The notes under the pieces: model-generated
Databases searched by the model: none
What the model saw: only the letters and a program-made list of their open reading frames with translations
Told to the model about the DNA's origin: nothing
Translations under genes and position numbers: made by a program
Part shown: piece by piece, positions 15,001 through 22,600 of the stretch
Layout of the letters: each line of letters begins with the position of its first letter
Numbering within the stretch: position 1 is the first letter of the stretch
Origin: Ciona savignyi
Taxonomy: Eukaryota > Chordata > Ascidiacea > Phlebobranchia > Cionidae
Reading direction: 5' to 3'
Length of the DNA: 64,000 nt
NCBI GenBank assembly: GCA_000149265.1
Contig: CH003129.1
Coordinates: forward strand, 58,072-122,071

Positions 15001-16711
15001 ATATTTCATATAAAATTATGTATAACGGGTTTTTCCGTGTGGCATCCCAATTCAAGCAGTCTATGGAATGTAGTATAGAAAACGCTCTTATAAATAATTT
15101 GCATGCAACACGAGTTCGGAAATACGTCACGGCCGTGTGTCATATTCCCCTTTCGATTTTCCTTGAGCATTTTGTCCCGCTAGTCGATAGCGCGTGTTGT
15201 ATCTTCTAAATAATTGATGATTTGATAGACGGTTAGCTCATATGTAGCGCGTCGAACTTGCAAAAGGTGATAGGATCGAAACCTGTCTTGCACAAATGGT
15301 GTTCTTGTAAGTGAACGTTGTCTGAACCCTTTTTTATCGCTTGAAAAAAGCTATTTCAATGTTTTGATCGTATTCAACACAGTACAATAATATTCGACAG
15401 TGGATACGAGGTAATCTCCTGACTGTCGTGTTATATTGCTACCTTAGTCTTCCTTATCTGCGGAGATATAACCCGAGTTTCATATCCGGAGATATAACCC
15501 GAGTTTCATATCCGGAGATATAATCCGAGGTTTCCTGTACGGAGATATAACCCGAGGTTTCCTGTTCGAAGATATAACCCGAGGTTACCTGTACTAAGAT
15601 ATAGCGCGAGTTTATTTCCCGGAGATATAACCCGAGGTTTCCCGTCCGGAGATATAACCCGAGGTTACCTGTATGGAGATTTAACCCGAGGTTACCTGTA
15701 TGGAGATATAACCCGAGGTTTCCTGTGCGGAGATATAACCCGAGGTTTCCTGTGCGGAGATATAACCCGAGGTTTACCGTCCGGAGATATAACCCGAGTT
15801 TTCTCTACCAGCCCAGTGGTGTCCAGACGAGGCTACCTGAACCTGTTAGAACCGGGTACAACCAGTTGGATGAAGCGCTGGGTGGTGGTGAGACGGCCAT
15901 ACGTGTTCCTGTACAACTCGCACAAGGACCCAGTGGAGCGGGGTCTGTTCAACCTCGCAACTACAGTGGTGGAATGCTCCGGTGAGAAAGAAGGACAAAT
16001 AACGGTGAGTTTATTTTCTACTGAAGTGTCGCAATGGATAAAGACGGTAAGCGTCAAGAAATGATATCAGCCATTTTTTTACCGAGCTCTGTTTCGAACC
16101 CTAACGGGCCTGTCCCTAAGACCGTTTTTTGTTTACAATAAGGGATATGTATCGGTCAGTAAGCTATATGTATCGGCCACACGACGGTACCGATATCAGT
16201 AAAATTTGTCTGCCGGATAGCGCATAGCGTGAGAACAAGAGACTTTGCGGTCGCTGCCTGAACGAAACGGCGTAATGGCATGTAGTTAAAATTGTTTTAA
16301 TTGTTCGTTCGCAAATATAATATATATACTGGGCGTTTAAGTTAGGTATGGGGTTAAAGTGGGGTTTAAAGGTTACGATTAGTATTTTGGGCACGGTGGG
16401 AATTTTTCTATATTTTGTAAAAAAGTTTCCTATTTTCCATTCTTTGCACTGAAAAGTAAAAATATTCTATCCTAAAAACTTAACAATTCCGACTCCATTG
16501 TGAATCTGTTCAGCAAACGCATATCCGACTCGTAGCTGGCACGAAAATATCCGAATCCAATCAGATCTAATAATGTTTGTTCACACAGAACATGTTCACC
16601 TTCGCTGTGTGCACACAGTACCGAGGCTTCGTCCTGCAAGCTGCAAACGACGTCGACATGCATGGATGGTTGTACGCTTTCAATCCGCTTCTAGCCGGTT
16701 CGATCCGGTAG
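1..16711 (+). CDS. KIF1A/B: Kinesin-3 family motor, KIF1A/KIF1B (unc-104) type, C-terminal 915 residues (5' part outside window)
   Basis: This gene encodes a microtubule plus-end motor that carries synaptic-vesicle precursors and other organelles. Only the stalk and tail are here. Exons joined in phase: <1-130, 401-519, 731-837, 1347-1506, 2246-2366, 3008-3098, 3656-3774, 4463-4518, 4999-5116, 5970-6124, 8103-8211, 8750-8773, 9750-9864, 10698-10828, 11548-11761, 12263-12426, 12486-12654, 12859-12918, 13802-13923, 14427-14576, 15812-16004, 16589-16711. All introns are GT..AG and the joined frame is open to TAG. KIF1 hallmarks include [82 protein letters not shown] and [18 protein letters not shown]. 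The family position comes from memory of vertebrate KIF1A/B; whether it is one pro-ortholog of both was not tested. The motor and FHA domains should lie upstream of base 1. Confidence 0.95.
1538..1850. repeat. A/T-rich minisatellite, unit like TATTCAACAAAAAATTTC
   Basis: About 15 imperfect copies of an 18-20 bp unit containing TTCAACAAAA lie in a KIF1 intron, starting 32 bp after the donor at 1507. A-tract length varies from unit to unit. Confidence 0.9.
5528..5752 (-). repeat. Old, diverged SINE-A copy in a KIF1 intron
   Basis: Segments such as GTGAATGGAAAAACCA, CAATTGTCAGATTACCTC, GGGTTACTATTGCAGTTTGTT and CCAAGGACACAACCGACCAGCTAG match the SINE-A consensus seen many times downstream. It is visibly older and lacks a clean tRNA-like head. 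Confidence 0.7.
6170..7330. repeat. Minisatellite, about 18 copies of a 58-62 bp unit
   Basis: Units read TTTTTAAATGGACGTTTG then CTAGTTTTCATTAGATATCC then TATTGTCCAGGGTG, followed by an A-run of about 5-10 and CG. Copies are nearly identical apart from A-run length and single changes (GACG/GATG/GACA). The array lies in the KIF1 intron after the 5970-6124 exon. Short ORFs inside it come from the periodicity. Confidence 0.97.
7441..7682. other. Assembly gap (run of N)
   Basis: 242 N bases sit directly beside the minisatellite array. The array or its degraded edge probably extends into the gap. Confidence 0.99.
7683..8000. repeat. Degraded edge of the 60-bp minisatellite
   Basis: Fragments such as GAATGTTTGCAGGTTTA, TGATGTTTGCTGGTTTTAG, TTGTCCAGAATGGAAAAAAACG and TTTTAAATGGAAGTTTGCAG are diverged copies of the upstream unit. 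Confidence 0.75.
8225..8485. repeat. Imperfect tandem repeat of GTTGA/CCCATGTT units
   Basis: Several copies of a segment of about 40 bp (CATGTT-AACCC-TTTGTTGAT-GCATGTGTTGACAGTTGAC) follow the donor at 8212 in a KIF1 intron. Confidence 0.8.
8750..8773 (+). other. KIF1A/B: 24-bp KIF1 microexon
   Basis: This microexon keeps phase 2 on both sides and encodes RISYGRDTR across its borders. It joins YPPIDD (exon 8103-8211) to [13 protein letters not shown] (exon 9750-9864). The acceptor follows a T-rich tract ending TTTTTACAG and the donor is GTAAGA. Because its length is a multiple of three, skipping it would preserve the frame. Confidence 0.8.
10845..10945. repeat. 20-bp tandem repeat, CACGTCACAGTCGCTGCTAT
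   Basis: Five to six copies of a 20-bp unit lie about 16 bp after the KIF1 donor at 10829. Confidence 0.9.
11117..11240. repeat. Partial MITE-C element
   Basis: TTAGCGTTAGTTCTGGGGTT, GGGGCAGGGCTAGAATCAG and the TTTTACCTTTTAG end match the right half of MITE-C (see 35148-35370 for a complete copy). Confidence 0.65.
11792..12130. repeat. MITE-C copy plus a second partial copy, KIF1 intron
   Basis: The first copy (about 11792-11971) runs from GGGAAAGAGGAAGGAGCGAA through CTAACCCTGCCCTAAACACT to CATTTTAGTCAGCAG and CTTTCC. A second right half (about 11993-12125) repeats AACCCTAATTTTATCCC, CCTAATCTTCATTTTGGTG and CCCCTCTTAGTTTT. This looks like an insertion beside, or a local duplication of, the element. 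Confidence 0.7.
13416..13777. mobile_element. Non-autonomous hAT-like element with intact 8-bp target duplication
   Basis: A 362-bp element begins CAGTGCTTCTCAAA and ends TCGAGAAACACTA, a typical hAT-type terminal inverted repeat pair. It is flanked by perfect 8-bp direct repeats CGTTACAC at 13408-13415 and 13778-13785. Internal GGTGCGCCAC/GGGTGCGCCACGAG motifs recur near both ends. No transposase is encoded. It lies in the KIF1 intron and its right end is 24 bp from the exon at 13802. Confidence 0.88.
15455..15801. repeat. 26-bp minisatellite, about 13 copies (GGAGATATAACCCGAGGTTT)
   Basis: Units of GGAGATATAACCCGAGGTTT plus a 6-7 bp variable piece (CCTGTAC, CATATCC, CCCGTCC) run right up to the polypyrimidine tract of the PH-domain exon acceptor. 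The last unit flows into TTTTCTCTACCAG. Confidence 0.95.
15812..16711 (+). other. KIF1A/B: KIF1 pleckstrin-homology (PH) domain exons and stop codon
   Basis: Two exons, 15812-16004 and 16589-16711, encode the C-terminal PH domain that binds phosphoinositides on cargo vesicles. Visible motifs are [43 protein letters not shown] and [14 protein letters not shown]. The frame ends LAGSIR-TAG. Vertebrate KIF1 proteins run on for about 10 further residues. The bases at the end also read as a possible donor (CG|GTAGGT at 16707), so an extra terminal exon cannot be excluded, though a poly(A) signal follows at 16805. Confidence 0.92.
16075..16188 (-). repeat. SINE-B copy in the last KIF1 intron
   Basis: Minus-strand copy of the short tRNA-derived family. 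It shows a T-run (the A-tail complement), ACCGAGCTCTGTTTCGAACC, an ACCGTTTTTTG block and TATCGGCCACACGAC at the head end. Confidence 0.75.
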
Positions 16712-16804
16712 GTTGCTTGCCCTCTGCTACAAGCGACTGTAGCTAACCTTACGGTTCCTATTGCTGTGCTGCGTATACTGGTCAGTGTACAATGTCCACA
16801 GTTC

Positions 16805-16810
16805 AATAAA
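16805..16810 (+). terminator. Poly(A) signal of KIF1
   Basis: AATAAA lies 94 bp after the KIF1 stop codon and is followed by T-rich sequence. It is the likely 3' end signal. Confidence 0.6.
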
Positions 16811-16905
16811 TAATCATTTGTCACCCGTGTTACAACTTTTAGGGAGATAAAACACTGTTGCATTTATTAACTCGATTTATGACTGTTCTATATTCTTGCC
16901 CCCAC

Positions 16906-16912
<7 letters not shown>

Positions 16913-16950
<38 letters not shown>
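16913..16950. repeat. CA microsatellite
   Basis: An uninterrupted ACAC run of about 36 bp follows CCCCCCGAC. Confidence 0.98.
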
Positions 16951-16952
<2 letters not shown>

Positions 16953-17219
16953 AGTCCGACCAAACATACAACGATTATGCCCACCCATCCACCTATCAAA
17001 TTAAAGCAGATACACACACTTGTTGTCAAACCGCCCATACACATAAACCGAACCAACCACAACTTACCATATGTATATCCAGCAGATCGAAGTTGGCGAG
17101 GAAAGCCCAACGAACCGTACAAACGTGATGACCAACCATTCTCAACAAGTTCCACTTTTTCTCGCGAAACTGCCCGAGATCATGTACATATCGTCCTTTT
17201 TCTTTTCCGCATTTCTGTA

Positions 17220-17412
17220 GCGCCGTGTACACACTATTCAAAACCCTTTCCGCATACCGTACCGCCGTGTACACACTGTCCCAAACTTTTCTCGCATTCC
17301 GTACCGCGTTTGCACACCGTCCCAAACTTTTCCCGCATTCCGTACAGCCGTGTACACGCCGCCCATACCCTTTCCGCATTCTGTACCGCCGTGTACGCAC
17401 CGCCGCTTCTTG
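17220..17412. repeat. About 42-bp minisatellite, 4-5 copies
   Basis: Units read GCCGTGTACACACTGTCCC-AAACTTTTC-CGCATTCCGTACC with variants. The period is divisible by three, so several frames stay open and give spurious ORFs. Confidence 0.9.
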
Positions 17413-17760
17413 TCCGGAACCACACAGTGTTTTTTTCGCTTCTCTGTTATTTATTTCGCCAATCCTTATTTACCTCTCTGTACCTGCAATCATATTTTTC
17501 GCCGCGTCGACGACCGCCCATCATTAAGCTGTGACATATCATCCCGAGATTGCCCATCACTGTTCCCGACGTACCAGCACACTGTTAAGTTTGTCGCTGC
17601 CATTCGCTTTGCTTGTAGATGTCAATCTTCAGTTACAACCCCTGTCCGCGCTACCTATCAACCTCGGTCGCTAGATTCGTATGCTCGTCGTGTTTGAATC
17701 GTTGTTGCAATAAATTTATATCCATCTGTGCGTCAACCGAGCAAATTAATACATTGGAAA

Positions 17761-18048
17761 GGATAGGATATTCATGTTTATCCCCGTTAATGGAAAAACC
17801 AAGTGGGTTACCACACGGGCAATCGTCAGATCACCTCGCGTCAACTGTCGGGTAACAGGAGCTATTGCAGTTTGTTGTATATGATAGACACGTTCCTTCA
17901 ATTTGGTAGAACCCATTAATCCGCTGGGTTCAGGCAATGTCCGTAAAGTGCCTTGCCCAAGGGCACACCCGACTAGCTAGCTACCAGTTTCGCACCTCAA
18001 CCTTTCGAGTGAAAGGCGACGCACTTAACCGCTAGACCACAGGCCGGA
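17761..18048 (-). mobile_element. SINE-A, full-length type copy (tRNA-derived SINE)
   Basis: Read on the minus strand, the element starts with a tRNA-like head containing an A-box-like TAGNCTGGTGG region (variant here) and a B-box-like GGTTCGAAACTGG region. It continues through CCTTGGGCAAGGCAC, ACTGCAATAGCTCC and GGGATAAACATGAATATCC, and ends in CCTATCC repeats. Head boxes and a simple-sequence tail are typical of tRNA-derived SINEs transcribed by RNA polymerase III. About 20 copies or fragments occur in this window on both strands. Confidence 0.85.
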
Positions 18049-18111
18049 TTCGCAACGGAACGAGTCGATTATTGGTTCGAAACTGAGCGCGGTAAAAAGT
18101 ATGCACCTTGT

Positions 18112-18350
18112 GGATAGGATATTCCTATTCATGTTTTTTCTCGTAAAAGGGAAAACACTGGGCAATCTTCAAATCACCTCGCGCCCATCGTCGGGTTACC
18201 GGAGCTATTGCAGTGTGTTATATATAATAGACACGTTACTTCAATTTAGCAGAACTCAATAGTCCGCCGGGTTCAGGCATTGTTCGTAAAGTGCATTGCC
18301 CAAGGACACAACCTGCTAGCTAACGACGAGTTTCGCACCTGCAACCTTTT
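18112..18350 (-). repeat. SINE-A copy
   Basis: Starts GGATAGGATATTCCTATTC and continues through GTCGGGTTACCGGAGCTATT and ACTTTACGAACAATG (minus). The head is eroded. Confidence 0.8.
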
Positions 18351-18710
18351 GTGGGTGTGTTAAGTTACATGAGCTTTGCAATGTGAATAAGTACAAAGAC
18401 GTCACTGTTATATAAGTTTCGAATCCGATATTATAGCTGGTCGCTTAAGGGGTAGGCTATTTATACAGAATTTGGATGAATCGTCGTGGTGACTGTTCGG
18501 TCAAACGAATGTTCTCCGCTAAGTGCATTGTCGCGATTGTGAACTCTCTAGCTAACCTGGTTTAAGAGCCAACACCAAGTCTTATACGCTGTCATCTGAC
18601 TGGAAGACAGATTTATCTAATTACTTCGTTCCGCAGTTTTTTTAAGATCTTGTCCCATAAACTGGGTGAAAGTGCCAATACTACTGATTTTTTGTTCCAA
18701 TAGATGATCT

Positions 18711-18975
18711 TAAGATAGGATATTTATGTTTATCCCAGTGAATGGGAAAACCAAGGCGGTTACCACACGGGAAATCGTCAGATCACCTCGCGCCCACCGT
18801 CGGTTTGCCGGTGATTTTGCAGTGTGTTGCGTAGGATTTACACTTTTCTTTATTTTGTAGAAAATAAATCCGTTGGGTTCAGACAATGTTCGTTAAATGC
18901 CTTGCCCAAGGACACAATCGACTAGCTAGCGATCAGTTTCGAACCTTAAACCTTTCGGTTGGAAATGGGTCATTC
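18711..18975 (-). repeat. SINE-A copy
   Basis: Shows GATAGGATATTTATG, GTGAATGGGAAAACCAAGG, TCACCTCGCGCCCACCGTCG and the CGACTAGCTAGCGATCAG block. It is the third same-orientation copy within 1.2 kb. Confidence 0.8.
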
Positions 18976-19189
18976 AAACTGACAACATTGATATAAACCA
19001 AGGAAATCGACTGCACGCGCGCAGTATCTGACGATTACTTGATAAATATCGACTTTCATTGTTGAATTTTATATGGAATGCAGACTTTACCCAACCTTGG
19101 GTACAGGCTACATATAATTATACCACCAGCAGCAGTCAACGTTATATAAGAAGAACAGTGCTGTACGTGTTTAACAGCTAAACCGAGGA

Positions 19190-19311
19190 CGGCCGTGTGA
19201 CCGAATGGTCAGCGCGACCGATACATATACCAACTCTTCTATATTAAAACGGCACAAGTGACGTACCCATCTTTGGTACAAACTTGTGTCAGTAAAAAAA
19301 ACAAAAAAAAC
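19190..19311 (+). repeat. SINE-B copy
   Basis: GGCCGTGTGACCGAATGGTC and GCGACCGATACATATACC, then an A-rich end. Located upstream of the start of the next gene. Confidence 0.75.
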
Positions 19312-19545
19312 ACCCAAACCGAGATGTTTCCGGCCCGACCACTAGCTTTCCGCCGCGTACTAACCGCTACAACGGAACTAAATTAGAAGCTACTTCACCA
19401 ATAGCGAGCGGTTTCAACCCGGGGTATCATTCCAACATAAAGTAAAAGATGCGCTATTTGGAGTGCACTCGTCCGCTTTGTCCAATTTCCCGTTGACTTC
19501 TACTCAGTTGACAATTCTCTAACAATTTCAATGTTACATGTTTTG

Positions 19546-19560
19546 CTTTCTATTGTTTTA
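19546..19560 (+). promoter_or_regulatory. Possible 3' splice / SL trans-splice acceptor ahead of the leader
   Basis: A pyrimidine-rich tract ending CTATTGTTTTAG lies 57 bp before the start codon at 19618. Ascidians add spliced leaders to many mRNAs at such unpaired acceptors, and no upstream coding exon is visible. It could equally be an ordinary acceptor for a 5' UTR intron. Confidence 0.4.
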
Positions 19561-19567
19561 GTCACCA

Positions 19568-19621
19568 ATGGCGGCGGTTGATTGCGATTTTACTTTAACT
19601 TGGTATTGGAGCCCAAAATGA
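19568..19621 (+). CDS. 17-codon upstream ORF overlapping the main start codon
   Basis: ATG at 19568 opens MAAVDCDFTLTWYWSPK and stops at TGA 19619-19621. That stop overlaps the proposed main ATG (19618-19620) as ATGA. The arrangement suggests translational control by termination and reinitiation. No peptide function is claimed. Confidence 0.5.
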   Translation: MAAVDCDFTLTWYWSPK

Positions 19622-22600
19622 CAGGTAAATATGCTGACTGTATTGAAACCAGTTTGTTATGAAATATGATCGATAACTTTAGCGCCACAGTCATATCTCG
19701 CGCTATAAATAAGTTAGAGCATTCAGCGGCCGGTTTTTATATTGATCAGTATCTTGCTGTAACAAAAGACTTTTCAAACTGAACAGTTGCTCGGTTAGTT
19801 GATGAGAATGGCTGAAAGTTCAAGTAGCTTTTGTGACGAAATGTCAAGAGAATGTAAACATGGCCGACCATTCTTGTTACAGCATTGCTAGGTTGCCCAT
19901 GGATTAGCGTCAAACAAAATTGGCAGTTTGACAATAGTTGTCGAGGTCTAGCAGTAAGTAATGACCATTTAATCGGTTTAGCACTGCGGGTTCGAGATGT
20001 GTAGAACAACAATTCGAGAATTAGTATTATAATTGCAAAAAATACCAAATAGAAGATTTTGAGGATGGATGGCAACATTGTTTCAATGTTGTATAAAGAT
20101 ACTGAGGTTTTAGAGACGCAAGTTCTTTTTATACCGGACTAGGTTTCGAACCGTTAGTCACAAAAACCGTTTTTGTATAGAATTAAAATACGAATCGGTC
20201 GCAGAAACTTTTCGTCCACACGACCTAACCACGTTAAAGTGTTCCAAATATATTCTTTGGCTGCAAAAAAACGTTCCATTTTTTTTAGAAAGGCAAAGGA
20301 CATTGGTGACCGGAAGTGGTAGTGAAAAGTCTGACGACGACCTTGGACATTTACGTCACGATGACGTCGTCGTAAAACGAAGGCGAGAGCGACGATCGGA
20401 AAGAAGACGTGCCACATCACTTACAAGCACTGATACGGAGGTAAACTGCTGATAAACATGACATAGTTACCACGTGCGTGCTGTCTGTTGGCTGTATTGT
20501 GGTGGGAATTTGTGCTGTACCTTTAATTAGAAATGATCAATTTCAATACGCTGGTTATTTACAAAACACTTGGTAATCCGACCGTGGCCACGAGATGCTA
20601 CAAGAAGGACATTTGATATTACAAAGTCTATGATTTTCCACCATGGAAAAATACGAGTGTATATTTATCCGATCGAATAGCTTGGTGAGTTAGTGCGTGC
20701 TCTTTTAGCCGAACGGTTGCAGATTCGAAACTGGTAGCCAGCTATTTGGCGTGTCCTTGAGCAAGGAAGTCACTTAACTGACTTATTTGAAGGAAATGTG
20801 TGAATCATACACAAAACACTGTAATAGCTCCGGTAACCCGACGATGGGCGCGAGGTGATCTGACGACTGCCTGTGTGTTGACGCCCTATAGGTTTTCCCA
20901 TTCACGGGGATAAACATAAATGCCCTATCCTCATATATTACCATTGCTTCTAATAATCCAACCCACAGTTTGGTCAATTCGTGTCTGGCCAGAATCCCCA
21001 CGACGAGACAGAACAACCGGACCATCGATTAAAAAGAAGACGACACAGCCAAACTGGTATGTTGCTGTTGTAAGTAAAAATAAGACAGTAAACGGTAGTA
21101 TATATCCAGACAATTACCACAAACGACTCATAAGTAGTAAATGTACAGAAACTAACCAAGGCGATACATCGGTCATTGGTTCGAAACAAGCAATAACGCA
21201 CTTATAGCGGACATTTCCTTGACCCAATATATTCAAATAAATTGTACTTAAAACAGCCACAGTCAATTATATGGATTTATACAAGGTGCGATATGTTGCC
21301 TATCTCAGTAGTTTAATAGGTTGAACAAAACTATAGAAACCACTGGTAATCCCGCTATTGGTATAGTCTGGTGATTTTCTGTGTTCTTCCCATTTTCCCT
21401 TATATGTAGATAAACCGCATTCTGTCCTAACCATGCTAAAGCTACATTACTTTTACCAGTTTAAGTTTCGAACCCGTAATGGGCGTTTCACTTGGACCCT
21501 TTTTGAATAGGAGACGGTATATATATATATATATATAGGCCTATATATATATATATCAGGCGCGTTAACCATTAGGACACACACTTGTACCGTTCATGTA
21601 AACCTCATATCTATATTTTTGGTAGACCGTGGAAATAGAACACATAGTGGACGAAGCCGTTCAAACAGAAGACGGAAAATGCGCCATATTGACGTCATAG
21701 AAACCGATGACATCATTCAAGATGACGTCATCAAAACAAAGCTTAAATCTTCCCGGCGACAGAGTTCGCAAATTGAGCTGGAAATCGACCAGGTTACAAT
21801 GGCGGACGAGTTGGGGGAAGTTCAGATTAAAAACTCGCGTCGCAAACATGGCCGTCGAAGGTCGAAGCAACAGGAACGAAGGAAATCTAAAGATTCGGAG
21901 ACTGCTCTCGAGCAGTATGATTTCGATGAAACTTTCATGGATGAAAAGGTCCGCTTGCCCGAAGCCGACGTTAGTTTTGTTGTGGTTGATTGAAACCATT
22001 TTAAATATGTTTTTAATTTGGATTAAGTCAACATTTCGAAAAGCATTTAAAAGTACCGATTTCATTTTGTTGAATTGAAGTTTAACAATTTTATAAATCA
22101 AGCTCCAAAGTAGAGTAACATTCAAGTTACTAAGTATTTGTAACAGGAACTGACGTATGATGCTGAATCGTCTTCTGTTGCAACTCGTAGAAAGTCTAAT
22201 CGACGGATTTCAAAACCCAATAGCGCGGACGACGGGTGAGTTATCTTATCTGGAAAAATATTATGCTTTAACCTCTTATACACAGGGATAGCGGTTTCGC
22301 TTCCGGGTGGATTCAGTTAAAATCTCAAAGCGATGGTTCTGTCGTCACCGCTAGAGGGCGCAGGAGATCAAGGTTAGACGCAAACGACATTGGCGATGAT
22401 GTTACGTATACCTTGCCATCTGCTAGTTGCAAAAACAGCCAAACTCGAGTTGAAATGCACATGACAGACGAAAATGGGCGGCACAGTTCAGTTGCGAATG
22501 TCAACTCATCAAAGCTTGACGACGTTTCTGATCAAACACACGAAACCAATCATATTCGACCTCAAATTAGAACATGTACCAGTAGCAGTGGAGTCCCAAT

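Larger units (their letters stand above)
16830..19560. other. Intergenic region between KIF1 and the next gene: repeats, no gene seen
   Basis: It holds a CA microsatellite, a 42-bp minisatellite, three SINE-A copies in the same orientation and one SINE-B. Long ORFs on both strands at 16896-17534 follow from a repeat period divisible by three plus the CA tract. They show no domain and no splice-consistent extension, so I do not call them genes. The stretch 19312-19555 shows nothing recognisable. Confidence 0.7.

Noticed and set aside
16896-17534. 212-residue ORF and overlapping ORFs on both strands as a gene
   Set aside because: They are made by a CA microsatellite (THTHTH) and a minisatellite of about 42 bp whose period keeps frames open. 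No domain and no matching splice sites.
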